64,000 nt of DNA from Caballeronia sp. SEWSISQ10-4 2. Its GTDB lineage: Bacteria > Pseudomonadota > Gammaproteobacteria > Burkholderiales > Burkholderiaceae. Positions 8,676 to 17,152 of this stretch are shown one piece after another. The notes beneath the pieces are model-generated. The model saw only the letters and a list, made by a program, of their open reading frames with translations. It was not told where the DNA came from and did no database searches. The stretch's first letter is position 1. The number at the start of each line of letters is the position of its first letter. The stretch lies in assembly GCF_030464885.1 (NCBI RefSeq), contig NZ_JALPRJ010000013.1:62001-126000 (forward strand), read 5' to 3'. Both the position numbers and the translations under genes were made by a program.

Positions 8676-9430
8676 GCACGATCGTGGAAGAACGCCGCGC
8701 GGAACAGCGTGAAGCATCGACTCAGGAACCGGCGCTCGAACTCGTCGGCGCACAAGCCTGGTACGGCGAATCGCACATCCTGCATGGCGTGGATCTGACC
8801 GTGCATCGAGGCGAAGTCGTGACGCTGCTCGGACGTAACGGCGCAGGCCGCACGACTACGCTGCGCGCAATCATGGGACTGACCGGCCGGCGTACGGGAT
8901 CGATTCGTATTGGCGGGCATGAAACTGTCAGCATGTCGACGCACAAGATCGCGCATTACGGCGTGGGCTATTGCCCGGAAGAACGCGGCATCTTTTCGAG
9001 CCTGTCGTGCGAAGAGAATCTGCTTTTGCCGCCGCTTGTGGGCAACGCGAAAGATGCAATGTCCATCGATGAAATCTATTCGATGTTCCCCAATCTCAAG
9101 GAGCGCCGCGCCAGTCAGGGCACCCGGCTCTCGGGTGGTGAACAGCAAATGCTGGCGGTCGCGCGCATCCTGCGCACCGGCGCCAATCTGCTGCTGCTCG
9201 ATGAGATATCGGAAGGACTCGCGCCTGTCATCGTTCAGACGCTCGCGCGCATGATCTTGATGCTCAAGGCGCGCGGCTACACCATTGTGATGGTCGAACA
9301 AAATTTTCGCTTCGCCGCGCCGCTCGCCGATCGCTTCTATGTCATGGAGCACGGGAAGATCGTCGAGCACTTCAATGCCGGGGAACTCGAAACGAAAATG
9401 CCAGTGCTGCATGAACTGCTCGGGGTTTGA
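8672..9430 (+). CDS. Branched-chain-type ABC transporter ATPase (LivF-like) with altered Walker A
   Basis: This 252-residue ATPase has the signature LSGGEQQMLAVARIL, Walker B LLLLDEISEGLAP and the LivF-typical MVEQNFRFA. The Walker A loop reads GRNGAGRTTT: the nucleotide-contacting Lys is Arg (codon cgc). All other ATPase motifs look intact, and its LivG partner has a normal loop. An N-terminal extension of about 20 charged residues precedes the first strand. The start overlaps the LivG stop. Whether this subunit hydrolyses ATP normally is open; the asymmetric pair may still work. Confidence 0.9.
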   Translation: MSTIVEERRAEQREASTQEPALELVGAQAWYGESHILHGVDLTVHRGEVVTLLGRNGAGRTTTLRAIMGLTGRRTGSIRIGGHETVSMSTHKIAHYGVGYCPEERGIFSSLSCEENLLLPPLVGNAKDAMSIDEIYSMFPNLKERRASQGTRLSGGEQQMLAVARILRTGANLLLLDEISEGLAPVIVQTLARMILMLKARGYTIVMVEQNFRFAAPLADRFYVMEHGKIVEHFNAGELETKMPVLHELLGV

Positions 9431-9501
9431 GAACGTCAAACGCAAGTTCAACGTAACAGCACGCGGCTAACCGCAAGAACAACAACTCAACGGAGACTGT
9501 A

Positions 9502-10725
9502 ATGAAGAAGAAGACCCTCGCGCGCCTGTCGGGCATCTGCCTTGCGGTTGCCGCTGCCACAGCCTCGCTAATGGCGGGCAACGCACATGCAGCGCCCGGC
9601 GACACGGTGAAGATCGGCTATATCACGGACCTGTCAGGTCTTTATGCGGACATCGACGGTCAAGGCGGCCTCGAATCCATTCGCATGGCCATCGCGGATT
9701 TCGGCGGCAAGGTGAACGGCAAGCCGATCGAACTCGTCTATGCCGATCATCAGAACAAGGCGGATATTGCAGCATCGCGTGCACGGGAATGGATCGACCG
9801 CGACGGCGTGAATGTGATCATCGGCGGCACGAATTCGGCGACCGCGCTCTCGACGAATCAGGTCGCGGGCGAGAAGAAGATTCCGTACATCAACATTGGC
9901 GCAGGCGCGGATACCCTGACCAACGAGCAATGCACGCCGTACACGGTTCACTATGCGTACGACACCATGGCGCTCGCCAAAGGCACGGGCTCGGCGGTGA
10001 CGAAGCAGGGCGGCAAGACGTGGTTCTTCCTCACGGCGGATTATGCGTTCGGCAAGGCGCTGGAGAAGAACACGTCGGACGTGGTGAAGGCGAACGGCGG
10101 TCAGGTGGTCGGCGTAGTCCGTCATCCGCTGTCGGCCTCTGACTTCTCCTCCTTCCTGTTGCAGGCCCAAGGATCGAAGGCGCAGGTGCTGGGTCTGGCG
10201 AATGCAGGCGGGGATACGATCAACTCGATCAAGGCGGCGAAAGAATTCGGCATCACCAAGTCGATGAAAATCGCTGCGCTGCTGATCTTCCTCACCGACA
10301 TCCACAGCCTGGGTCTCGAAACCACGCAGGGCCTGGTCGCAACGGATAGCTGGTACTGGAACAAGGATGCCGAGACACGTAAATGGGCGCAGCGTTACTT
10401 CGCCAAGATGAAGAAGATGCCGACCAGTTTGCAGGCCGCGGACTATTCGGCCGCGACCACGTATCTGAAGGCGGTGCAGACCGCTGGATCGACCGATAGC
10501 GACAAGGTGATGGACCAGTTGCACAAGATGAAGGTCAACGACTTCTACGCGCAGAACGGCTACATCCGTGCGGACGGAAGCATGATCCACGACATGTATC
10601 TGATGGAAGTGAAGAAGCCGTCGGAGTCGAAAGAACCTTGGGATTACTACAAGATCACGGCAACCATTCCGGGCGACCAGGCGTTCGGCACGAAGGCGGA
10701 GTCGCGCTGCGCGTTGTGGAAATAA
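9502..10725 (+). CDS. Periplasmic substrate-binding protein of Liv-type ABC transporter
   Basis: This 407-residue protein has a clear signal peptide (MKKKTLARLSGICLAVAAAT, ending near AHAAPGD). A type I periplasmic binding fold of the Leu/Ile/Val or urea/amide class follows (VKIGYITDLSGLYADIDGQGG). Two cysteines (EQCTPYTV and near the C-terminus SRCALWK) may form a disulfide. CGGAGA precedes the ATG. It sits between the ATPases and permeases of the same operon. The ligand cannot be read from sequence; the neighbouring GMC oxidoreductase hints at something other than a standard amino acid. Confidence 0.92.
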   Translation: MKKKTLARLSGICLAVAAATASLMAGNAHAAPGDTVKIGYITDLSGLYADIDGQGGLESIRMAIADFGGKVNGKPIELVYADHQNKADIAASRAREWIDRDGVNVIIGGTNSATALSTNQVAGEKKIPYINIGAGADTLTNEQCTPYTVHYAYDTMALAKGTGSAVTKQGGKTWFFLTADYAFGKALEKNTSDVVKANGGQVVGVVRHPLSASDFSSFLLQAQGSKAQVLGLANAGGDTINSIKAAKEFGITKSMKIAALLIFLTDIHSLGLETTQGLVATDSWYWNKDAETRKWAQRYFAKMKKMPTSLQAADYSAATTYLKAVQTAGSTDSDKVMDQLHKMKVNDFYAQNGYIRADGSMIHDMYLMEVKKPSESKEPWDYYKITATIPGDQAFGTKAESRCALWK

Positions 10726-10881
10726 GCGGCCGGGTTATAGCGGCACTGCGGATTCAAGCATGACGTCGGGGGTTTCATTGCATCCGGGTGTCACGCAATC
10801 TGCATGATCGATCGACGCATGGCGGCTTGCTCATATCGAGCTAAGGCGGCATGCGTCGAAACTACTCTGACGGCAGATTCA

Positions 10882-11766
10882 ATGGAAATTTTCGGCATTC
10901 CGCTCGCGGCGATGATGAGCCAGTTGCTGCTCGGGCTGGTGAACGGATCGTTCTACGCCATCTTGAGCCTGGGCCTCGCGGTGATCTTCGGCCTGCTCAA
11001 CGTGATCAACTTCGCCCACGGCGCGTTGTTCATGCTGGGCGCGATGCTCACATGGATGGGTTTCTCCTACTTCAATGTGCCGTACTGGGCAATGCTCGTG
11101 TTCGCGCCGCTGATCGTGGGCGTATTCGGCGTTGTGATCGAACGGACGATGTTGCGCTGGCTTTACAAGCTCGACCATCTCTACGGCTTGCTGCTCACGT
11201 TCGGCATCACGCTTGTGATAGAAGGCGTGTTCCGCTCGATCTACGGATCGTCGGGCCAGCCGTACGACGTCCCCGAACTGCTCTCGGGCGCGACGAATCT
11301 CGGCTTCATGTACCTGCCGAACTATCGGGCGTGGGTGGTGCTGGCATCGCTGATCGTGTGCTTCGCGACGTGGTTCGTGATCGAGAAAACGCGGCTGGGC
11401 GCGTACCTTCGCGCGGGCACTGAGAACCCGAAGATGGTCGAGGCGTTCGGCATCAATGTACCGTTGATGGTCACGCTAACCTACGGTTTCGGCGTCGCGC
11501 TCGCGGCCTTCGCCGGCGTGCTTGCCGCGCCTGTGATCCAGGTGTCGCCGCTGATGGGACAGTCGATGATCATCACCGTGTTCGCCGTGGTCGTTATCGG
11601 CGGAATGGGGTCGATCATGGGCTCGATCCTCACCGGGCTCGGGCTCGGCGTGATCGAAGGCCTGACACGCGTGTTCTATCCGGAAGCCTCCGCGACGGTC
11701 GTTTTCGTGATCATGGCGCTGGTGCTGCTGGTGCGCCCGGCGGGACTTTTCGGCAAGGAAAAATGA
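10882..11766 (+). CDS. Liv-type ABC transporter permease (LivH-like)
   Basis: This 294-residue inner-membrane permease has about eight hydrophobic segments and the LivH motifs LLLGLVNGSFYAILSLGLA and GLLNVINFAHGALFMLGA. A coupling region reads GTENPKMVEAFGINV. The frame extends 26 codons upstream, but the ATG at 10882 gives the family-typical N-terminus. Its ribosome binding site is weak, so the start is not certain. The stop overlaps the next permease gene by 4 bp. Confidence 0.9.
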   Translation: MEIFGIPLAAMMSQLLLGLVNGSFYAILSLGLAVIFGLLNVINFAHGALFMLGAMLTWMGFSYFNVPYWAMLVFAPLIVGVFGVVIERTMLRWLYKLDHLYGLLLTFGITLVIEGVFRSIYGSSGQPYDVPELLSGATNLGFMYLPNYRAWVVLASLIVCFATWFVIEKTRLGAYLRAGTENPKMVEAFGINVPLMVTLTYGFGVALAAFAGVLAAPVIQVSPLMGQSMIITVFAVVVIGGMGSIMGSILTGLGLGVIEGLTRVFYPEASATVVFVIMALVLLVRPAGLFGKEK

Positions 11767-12737
11767 TGGTTAGGAAAGTGCTCTACGGCGTGTTGCTTGC
11801 CGGCCTGATCGCAGCGCCGTTTCTCGGCGTGTACCCGGTCTTCATGATGAAAGTGCTGTGTTTCGCGCTGTTCGCCGCTGCCTTCAATTTACTGATCGGC
11901 TACACGGGCCTGCTCTCGTTCGGCCACGCGATGTTTCTCGCCAGCGCGGGTTATTCGGCCGGTTATGCCATCCAGACGCTTGGTTTTACGCCGGAACTCG
12001 GCGTGATCGCGGGCACGGCCGTCGCGACATTGCTCGGCCTGATCGTGGGCTTGTTTGCTATTCGCCGCCAAGGCATCTACTTCGCGATGGTCACGCTGGC
12101 GCTCGCGCAGATGGTCTACTTCGTGTTCCTGCAGGCGCCGTTCACGCACGGCGAGGACGGTCTGCAAGGCGTGCCGCGCGGCAAACTGTTCGGCGCAATC
12201 AGTCTGAGCTCCGATCTGACGCTCTATTACATCGTGCTCCTGGTGATGGTGCTGGCGTTCGGATTTATCGTGCGCATCGTGCATTCGCCGTTCGGGCAAG
12301 TGCTGATCGCGATCAAGGAGAATGAGCCGCGCGCGATCTCGCTCGGTTATGACACGTCGCGTTTCAAGTTGCTGGCGTTCGTGTTGTCGGCGGGATTGGC
12401 GGGGCTGGCCGGCGCGCTTCAAACACTGGTGCTCGGCTTCGAGACGCTCGGCGACGCGTACTGGACCATGTCCGGCCTGGTCGTGCTGATGACCCTGGTT
12501 GGCGGCATGAGCACCATGTTCGGGCCTTTGCTCGGCGCGTTCATTATCGTGGCGCTGGAAAATCGTCTCGGCGATATCGGCAGTGCGCTGTCTTCGCTTA
12601 CCGGAATAGATTGGTTTAACTCGCTCGGAGAGTCGGTGACGATCGTGACGGGGCTGATCTTTATTGCGTGCGTGCTGCTGTTCCGGCGTGGCATTGTGGG
12701 AGAAATCATTGCGCGGGTTCGTCCCTTGCGCGGTTAA
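11763..12737 (+). CDS. Liv-type ABC transporter permease (LivM-like)
   Basis: This 324-residue permease forms the heterodimeric membrane channel with the upstream LivH-like protein. Family segments are AFNLLIGYTGLLSFGHAMFLA and the cytoplasmic coupling helix IKENEPRAISLGYDTSRFK. The ATG overlaps the previous stop (ATGATG), so translation is coupled. It is the last gene of the first transporter operon; no hairpin terminator directly follows it. Confidence 0.92.
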   Translation: MMVRKVLYGVLLAGLIAAPFLGVYPVFMMKVLCFALFAAAFNLLIGYTGLLSFGHAMFLASAGYSAGYAIQTLGFTPELGVIAGTAVATLLGLIVGLFAIRRQGIYFAMVTLALAQMVYFVFLQAPFTHGEDGLQGVPRGKLFGAISLSSDLTLYYIVLLVMVLAFGFIVRIVHSPFGQVLIAIKENEPRAISLGYDTSRFKLLAFVLSAGLAGLAGALQTLVLGFETLGDAYWTMSGLVVLMTLVGGMSTMFGPLLGAFIIVALENRLGDIGSALSSLTGIDWFNSLGESVTIVTGLIFIACVLLFRRGIVGEIIARVRPLRG

Positions 12738-12895
12738 AGGAATTCAAGCGGAAGCAGTGCGATTTAGTTTGCGATCCGAACTATATGCGAGCATGAGCGA
12801 TGGTTTTCCCTCGGATAATCGCGCTATTTAACGGGGCGTAGATGAGCAATTGCCCAATAAAGGTGCTAACGTGCACCACTAGGGTAAATGCTAGG

Positions 12896-12924
12896 TTGTC
12901 GGTATTCGTTGCGCAATCTAATAT
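12896..12924 (+). promoter_or_regulatory. Candidate sigma70 promoter of an orphan small transcript
   Basis: TTGTCG and TAATAT are separated by exactly 17 bp, giving a predicted transcription start near 12931. No coding start follows within the next 100 bp; an intrinsic terminator does. Confidence 0.55.
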
Positions 12925-12930
12925 CCGTTT

Positions 12931-13036
12931 CAGTTCTGTTGCACCCCGAATTTTGAGGTGGAGAACGAGGAGACAACGAGGCATCAAGTGCCCGACCGAA
13001 AGCGCTGTTGGATGATTCCAACAGCGCTTTTTATTT
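12931..13036 (+). ncRNA. Candidate small RNA of about 105 nt
   Basis: The transcript predicted from the promoter at 12896-12924 would end at a very stable hairpin terminator at 12999-13036. It lies between two transporter operons with no convincing ORF inside. The 5' part contains a purine-rich single-stranded stretch (about 12953-12980, repeated GAG/GGAG words) suited to pairing with C/U-rich targets or ribosome-binding regions. The alternative is an attenuated leader of the binding-protein gene that begins 294 bp after the terminator. That gene, however, has its own promoter candidate. I do not recognise the RNA family. Confidence 0.45.
12999..13036 (+). terminator. Strong intrinsic terminator
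   Basis: A perfect 14-bp stem (AAAGCGCTGTTGGA with TCCAACAGCGCTTT) with loop TGAT is followed by TTTTTATTT. It is the 3' boundary of the small-RNA candidate. Confidence 0.85.
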
Positions 13037-13218
13037 GTGCTTCACGTTTATCGGTTACCTCATTCAACTCTATTTTTCTCCTCGCATTAAGGGGCCAGAT
13101 ATGGTCTCCGAACGCTGCCCGATTCACATTAATTTATCCATTTTCGTACGGGTTTTCCCGGGCATTTTTCAATGCGTGGCTTAGCGCGCATTGGTGCGTT
13201 CAAATCCCCTCAAAACGC

Positions 13219-13248
13219 TTGCCCCATGCGGTTCTCGTCCGCTACACT
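13219..13248 (+). promoter_or_regulatory. Candidate promoter of the second Liv system
   Basis: TTGCCC and TACACT lie 18 bp apart, about 80 bp before the start of the first binding-protein gene. The remaining 13037-13329 stretch is AT-rich by local standards and holds no gene I can support, although the reading frame of the binding protein happens to be open through it. Confidence 0.4.
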
Positions 13249-13329
13249 CCCGATTCACCGACCGCGTGGTCGGGATATAGAAATCGTAAAATCGCGCTAG
13301 TGAACACAACACATTTACGGGGCATATCG

Positions 13330-14496
13330 ATGAAGTTGGTTTTACGCTGGATCTCGACGGCGGTATTCGTCGCGAGCGTTTCCTCAGTAGTCAGTTCGCA
13401 GGCTTTCGCAGACGTAAAGATCGGTGTGACTTTATCTGCCACCGGCCCGGCCGCATCGTTGGGAATTCCTGAGAAAAACACGATTGCGTTGCTGCCGAAG
13501 GAGATTGCTGGCCAGAAGATGCAGTACATCGTCCTCGACGACGCGACCGATTCCACGCAAGCGGTAAAGAACGCGCGCAAGTTGACGAGTGAAGATCACG
13601 TTGATGCCCTGATCGGCTCAACGGTAGTTCCCAATTCGCTTGCAATGATCGACGTGGCTTCGGAAACTTCCACGCCGATGATCTCGATGGCCGCGGCAGC
13701 TACGATCGTCGAACCGATGGATGCGAAACGCGCGTGGGTATTCAAGACGCCGCAGAACGACATCCTGATGGCGACGGCGATCGCGCAGCACATGTCGAAT
13801 CACGGCGTGAAGTCGGTGGCGTTTATCGGTTTCAGCGACGCTTACGGCGAAAGCTGGTTCAAGGAATTCACCAAAGCCGCCGATCTCGCGAAGATCAAGC
13901 TGGTCGCGAATGAACGCTTCGCGCGTAACGATGCATCGGTGACGGGACAGGTTCTTAAAGTCGTGTCGCAGAATCCGGATGCCGTGCTGATCGCGGGCGC
14001 GGGAACACCGGCCGCTTTGCCGCAAAAGACGCTGAAAGAGCGGGGCTACAAGGGCAAGATCTATCAGACGCACGGCGTCGCGAACAACGATTTCCTGCGT
14101 GTGTGCGGCAAGGATTGTGAAGGCACGTTCCTGCCCGCCGGGCCGTTGCTGGTCGCGGCGCAATTGCCCGATTCGAATCCGGTGAAGAAGTCGGCGCTGA
14201 CGTATAAGCAGGCTTATGAAGGTGCGAACGGCGCGGGTTCCGTGTCCACGTTCGGCGGGCACGCGTGGGATGCGGGCTTGCTGCTGCAACGTGCAATTCC
14301 GATTGCGTTGAAGAAGGGACAACCCGGCTCGCAGGCATTTCGCGAAGCGTTGCGCGCGGCGCTCGAAAGCACCCAGGACTTGCCCGGCTCGCACGGGATC
14401 TTCAACATGAGCGCGAACGATCACTCGGGACTCGATCAACGCGCGCGGGTGATGGTGGAGATCGTCGGCGGCCAGTGGAAGCTCGCCAAAGATTGA
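13330..14496 (+). CDS. Periplasmic substrate-binding protein, tandem copy 1
   Basis: This 388-residue Liv-type binding protein has a signal peptide (MKLVLRWISTAVFVASVSS, cleavage near AFADVKIG). The frame is open 124 codons further upstream, but the ATG at 13330 is the first that yields a signal peptide. A type I binding fold follows (VKIGVTLSATGPAASLGIP), with a Cys pair in VCGKDCEG. It is closely similar along its whole length to the next gene, so the two are a tandem duplication. It has its own hairpin terminator and probably its own promoter. It should feed the permease and ATPases at 16.1-19.7 kb. Confidence 0.93.
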   Translation: MKLVLRWISTAVFVASVSSVVSSQAFADVKIGVTLSATGPAASLGIPEKNTIALLPKEIAGQKMQYIVLDDATDSTQAVKNARKLTSEDHVDALIGSTVVPNSLAMIDVASETSTPMISMAAAATIVEPMDAKRAWVFKTPQNDILMATAIAQHMSNHGVKSVAFIGFSDAYGESWFKEFTKAADLAKIKLVANERFARNDASVTGQVLKVVSQNPDAVLIAGAGTPAALPQKTLKERGYKGKIYQTHGVANNDFLRVCGKDCEGTFLPAGPLLVAAQLPDSNPVKKSALTYKQAYEGANGAGSVSTFGGHAWDAGLLLQRAIPIALKKGQPGSQAFREALRAALESTQDLPGSHGIFNMSANDHSGLDQRARVMVEIVGGQWKLAKD

Positions 14497-14526
14497 TGGC
14501 GGCCGACACGACGATATGAACCGATC

Positions 14527-14558
14527 AAAGGCGCGTTGCTTCGAACGCGCCTTTTTTT
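14527..14558 (+). terminator. Intrinsic terminator between the paralogous binding-protein genes
   Basis: AAAGGCGCGTT pairs with AACGCGCCTTT around a short loop and is followed by T residues. It separates expression of copy 1 from copy 2 and the permease genes. Confidence 0.85.
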
Positions 14559-14757
14559 CGGGGTTTATCGCTACGTCGTTTTGGATGGGCTCGGCAGCGT
14601 AGACCTGACGGTTAACGCTGAGGGAAAACGAGTCCAGGCGCATGCGATGACCGAAAATAGATTGAGCGGCTAAACGAAGACCGCACGACAAAGATTCATA
14701 ACAACTCGCAGTAGCGCACAGGGCGTGCGCGATGGCATAGCGTCTGGAGACGATGCA

Positions 14758-15936
14758 ATGGAAAAGACCAACCGTTGGAAGTGGCAGGGACACCTCACGA
14801 GCGCGGCGCTCGGAGTGACGCTCGCCTTTGGTGCGAGCGCGGTCGTCGCACAGGTGAAGATCGGGGTGACGTTATCGGCGACAGGACCGGCGGCATCGCT
14901 TGGGATTCCCGAGAAAAACACGATCGCGTTGTTGCCGAAGGAGATCGGCGGGAAGTCAGTGGAGTACATCGTGCTCGACGACGGTTCCGACACCAGCCGT
15001 GCCGTGCAGAACACGCGCAAGCTGATCGATGAAGATCATGTCGACGCCATCGTGGGCTCCACGGTGACGCCCAATTCGCTCGCCATGCTCGATGCCGCGA
15101 GCCAAGGCAAGACGCCGATGATCTCGATGGCCGCTTCCGCCGCCATCATCTCGCCGATGGACGCAAAACGTACGTGGGCGTTCAAGACGCCGCAGAACGA
15201 CAGCCTGATGGCCGACGCTATCGCTGAGTACATGGAGAAGCACGGCGTGAAGACGGTCGGTTTCATCGGCTTCGCGGACGCGTATGGCGACGGCTGGTAC
15301 AGCGTGTTTAACACGGCCGCCACGGCGCACAACCTGAAGATTGTCGCGAACGAACGCTTTGCCCGCACCGATACCTCGGTTACGGGCCAGGTGCTGAAGA
15401 CCATGGGCGCGAATCCCGATGCGGTGTTGATCGCGGGCGCCGGCACACCGTCGGCGTTGCCGGCCAAGGCGCTGAAGGAGCGTGGTTACAAAGGCAAGGT
15501 CTATCAGACGCATGGCGTGGCGAACAACGACTTCCTGCGTGTGTGCGGCAAGGATTGCGATGGCGAATTGCTGCCGGCCGGGCCAATCCTCGTCACGGAT
15601 CAATTGCCGGAGGGCAATCCGGTGAAGAAGTCGTCGCAGGCTTATAAGGCGGCGTATGAGAAGGCGTACGGCGCGGGATCGATATCTACATTTGGCGGCC
15701 ATGCATGGGACGCCGGGCAGATGCTGCAGCAAGCGATTCCCGAAGCGCTCAAGACGGCTCAGCCGGGCACCGAAGCGTTTCGTGTGGCGCTGCGCGCAGC
15801 GCTTGAAAACGTGAAAGACCAGCCGCTCGCGCACGGCGTGATGAACACCACGCCGGCCGATCACAACGGCCTCGACAAGCGCGCACGCGTGATGGTGCAG
15901 ATCGTCGATGGCAAGTGGAAGCTGCAAAATGATTAG
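14758..15936 (+). CDS. Periplasmic substrate-binding protein, tandem copy 2
   Basis: This 392-residue paralogue of the preceding gene shares long identical blocks such as VKIGVTLSATGPAASLGIP, YQTHGVANNDFLRVCGKDC and STFGGHAWDAG. The signal peptides and the stretches between the genes are unrelated. The start at 14758 follows GGAGA at 7 bp and gives a signal peptide ending near SAVVAQVKIG. Both copies retain the same Cys pair. Two binding proteins for one membrane complex usually broaden ligand range or affinity; ligands are unknown. Confidence 0.93.
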   Translation: MEKTNRWKWQGHLTSAALGVTLAFGASAVVAQVKIGVTLSATGPAASLGIPEKNTIALLPKEIGGKSVEYIVLDDGSDTSRAVQNTRKLIDEDHVDAIVGSTVTPNSLAMLDAASQGKTPMISMAASAAIISPMDAKRTWAFKTPQNDSLMADAIAEYMEKHGVKTVGFIGFADAYGDGWYSVFNTAATAHNLKIVANERFARTDTSVTGQVLKTMGANPDAVLIAGAGTPSALPAKALKERGYKGKVYQTHGVANNDFLRVCGKDCDGELLPAGPILVTDQLPEGNPVKKSSQAYKAAYEKAYGAGSISTFGGHAWDAGQMLQQAIPEALKTAQPGTEAFRVALRAALENVKDQPLAHGVMNTTPADHNGLDKRARVMVQIVDGKWKLQND

Positions 15937-15996
15937 CACTGGCGTCGACTGCTTGCGCGCTGGCAATTTGGCGCGTTAGCGTTCCGGAGTTTCAAC

Positions 15997-16066
15997 CATG
16001 GCCTGGGGCTGCGTTTCTTTCGCGGCGCCAGGCCATGTTTTCGATGGGCTGACCCGGCAGCCCCAG
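15997..16066 (+). promoter_or_regulatory. Leader with two mutually exclusive 10-bp stems
   Basis: CATGGCCTGG (15997-16006) is exactly complementary to CCAGGCCATG (16028-16037). CTGGGGCTGC (16003-16012) is exactly complementary to GCAGCCCCAG (16057-16066). Both use bases 16003-16006, so only one can form at a time. The second stem ends about 25 bp before the permease start codon and just before its ribosome binding site. This could be a translational or transcriptional switch. Confidence 0.4.
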
Positions 16067-16092
16067 TGGCAGGACGCTCCTAAAGAGGAAGT

Positions 16093-17148
16093 ATGGACTT
16101 ATCGATTGCGGCGATTCTCGCGCAAGACGGCATCACCACGGGCGCGATCTACGCATTGCTGGCGCTCGCGCTGGTCCTCGTGTTTTCGGTGACGCGTGTC
16201 ATCTTCATCCCGCAGGGTGAGTTCGTCGCCTACGGCGCGCTGACGCTCGCCGCGCTGCAAACGCAGAAGCTGCCGGCAACGTGCTGGCTGCTCATCGCGA
16301 TGGGCGTGGGGTGCTTTGTCGCGGAGATTGCGGGCATCGTGCGGCATCCTTCCCGGCACAGGCAGATTGGTCGCACGCTCGCTGTGCTCGCCGGCAAATA
16401 TCTGCTATTCCCCGTCGCCGTGTACGCGCTGACGCAAAGCGTGCTGATGCAGCCGCTGCCGATGATCGCGCAGGTTGCGCTCGCGCTGCTGATCGTGATT
16501 CCGATGGGTCCATTCGTCTATCGGTTGGCCTACGAGCCAATCGCCGAAGCCAGCACGCTGCTGCTGCTGATCGTGGCGGTAGCCGTCCATTTCGCGATGG
16601 TCGGCCTCGGCCTCGTCATGTTCGGCGCGGAAGGGTCGCGCACGACCGCGTTCTCCGACACCACCTTCAACCTCGGCAGCGTTTCCATCTCCGGGCAGAG
16701 TCTGTGGGTCGTCGGGACGGCCGTGGTGCTGATCGTCGCGCTGTATCTGTACTTCGACCGCACGATCTCCGGCAAGGCGCTGCGCGCGACCTCGGTGAAC
16801 CGGCTTGGCGCGCGGCTGGTGGGCATCGGCACGACGCAGGCTGGACGGCTTGCCTTCACGCTCGCGGCCGGCTTAGGCGCGCTTTGCGGCGTCCTGGTGG
16901 CGCCGATCACAACCATCTACTACGACTCGGGTTTCCTGATCGGCTTGAAGGGGTTCGTGGGCGCGATCGTCGGCGGGTTGGTGAGTTATCCGCTTGCCGC
17001 AGCGGGGTCGCTGCTGGTCGGGCTGCTTGAGTCGTATTCGTCGTTCTGGGCGAGCGCGTACAAAGAGGTGATCGTCTTCACGCTGATCATTCCGGTGCTG
17101 CTGTGGCGGAGTCTGGCAAGCCCGCATTCGGACGAAGACGAGGAGTGA
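16093..17148 (+). CDS. Liv-type ABC transporter permease (LivH-like), second system
   Basis: This 351-residue multi-pass inner-membrane protein starts with the LivH pattern [21 protein letters not shown] and [15 protein letters not shown]. It is longer than typical LivH proteins because of an extra loop and helix around residues 75-125 ([20 protein letters not shown]). AGAGGAAG precedes the ATG. It is followed after 4 bp by the fused permease-ATPase gene. An inverted-repeat leader lies directly upstream. Confidence 0.9.
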   Translation: MDLSIAAILAQDGITTGAIYALLALALVLVFSVTRVIFIPQGEFVAYGALTLAALQTQKLPATCWLLIAMGVGCFVAEIAGIVRHPSRHRQIGRTLAVLAGKYLLFPVAVYALTQSVLMQPLPMIAQVALALLIVIPMGPFVYRLAYEPIAEASTLLLLIVAVAVHFAMVGLGLVMFGAEGSRTTAFSDTTFNLGSVSISGQSLWVVGTAVVLIVALYLYFDRTISGKALRATSVNRLGARLVGIGTTQAGRLAFTLAAGLGALCGVLVAPITTIYYDSGFLIGLKGFVGAIVGGLVSYPLAAAGSLLVGLLESYSSFWASAYKEVIVFTLIIPVLLWRSLASPHSDEDEE

Positions 17149-17152
17149 CGCG

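Noticed and set aside
12958..13329. Long in-frame extension upstream of binding protein copy 1
   Set aside because: It has no ribosome binding site at its start, runs through a terminator hairpin, and would remove the signal peptide from the N-terminus.
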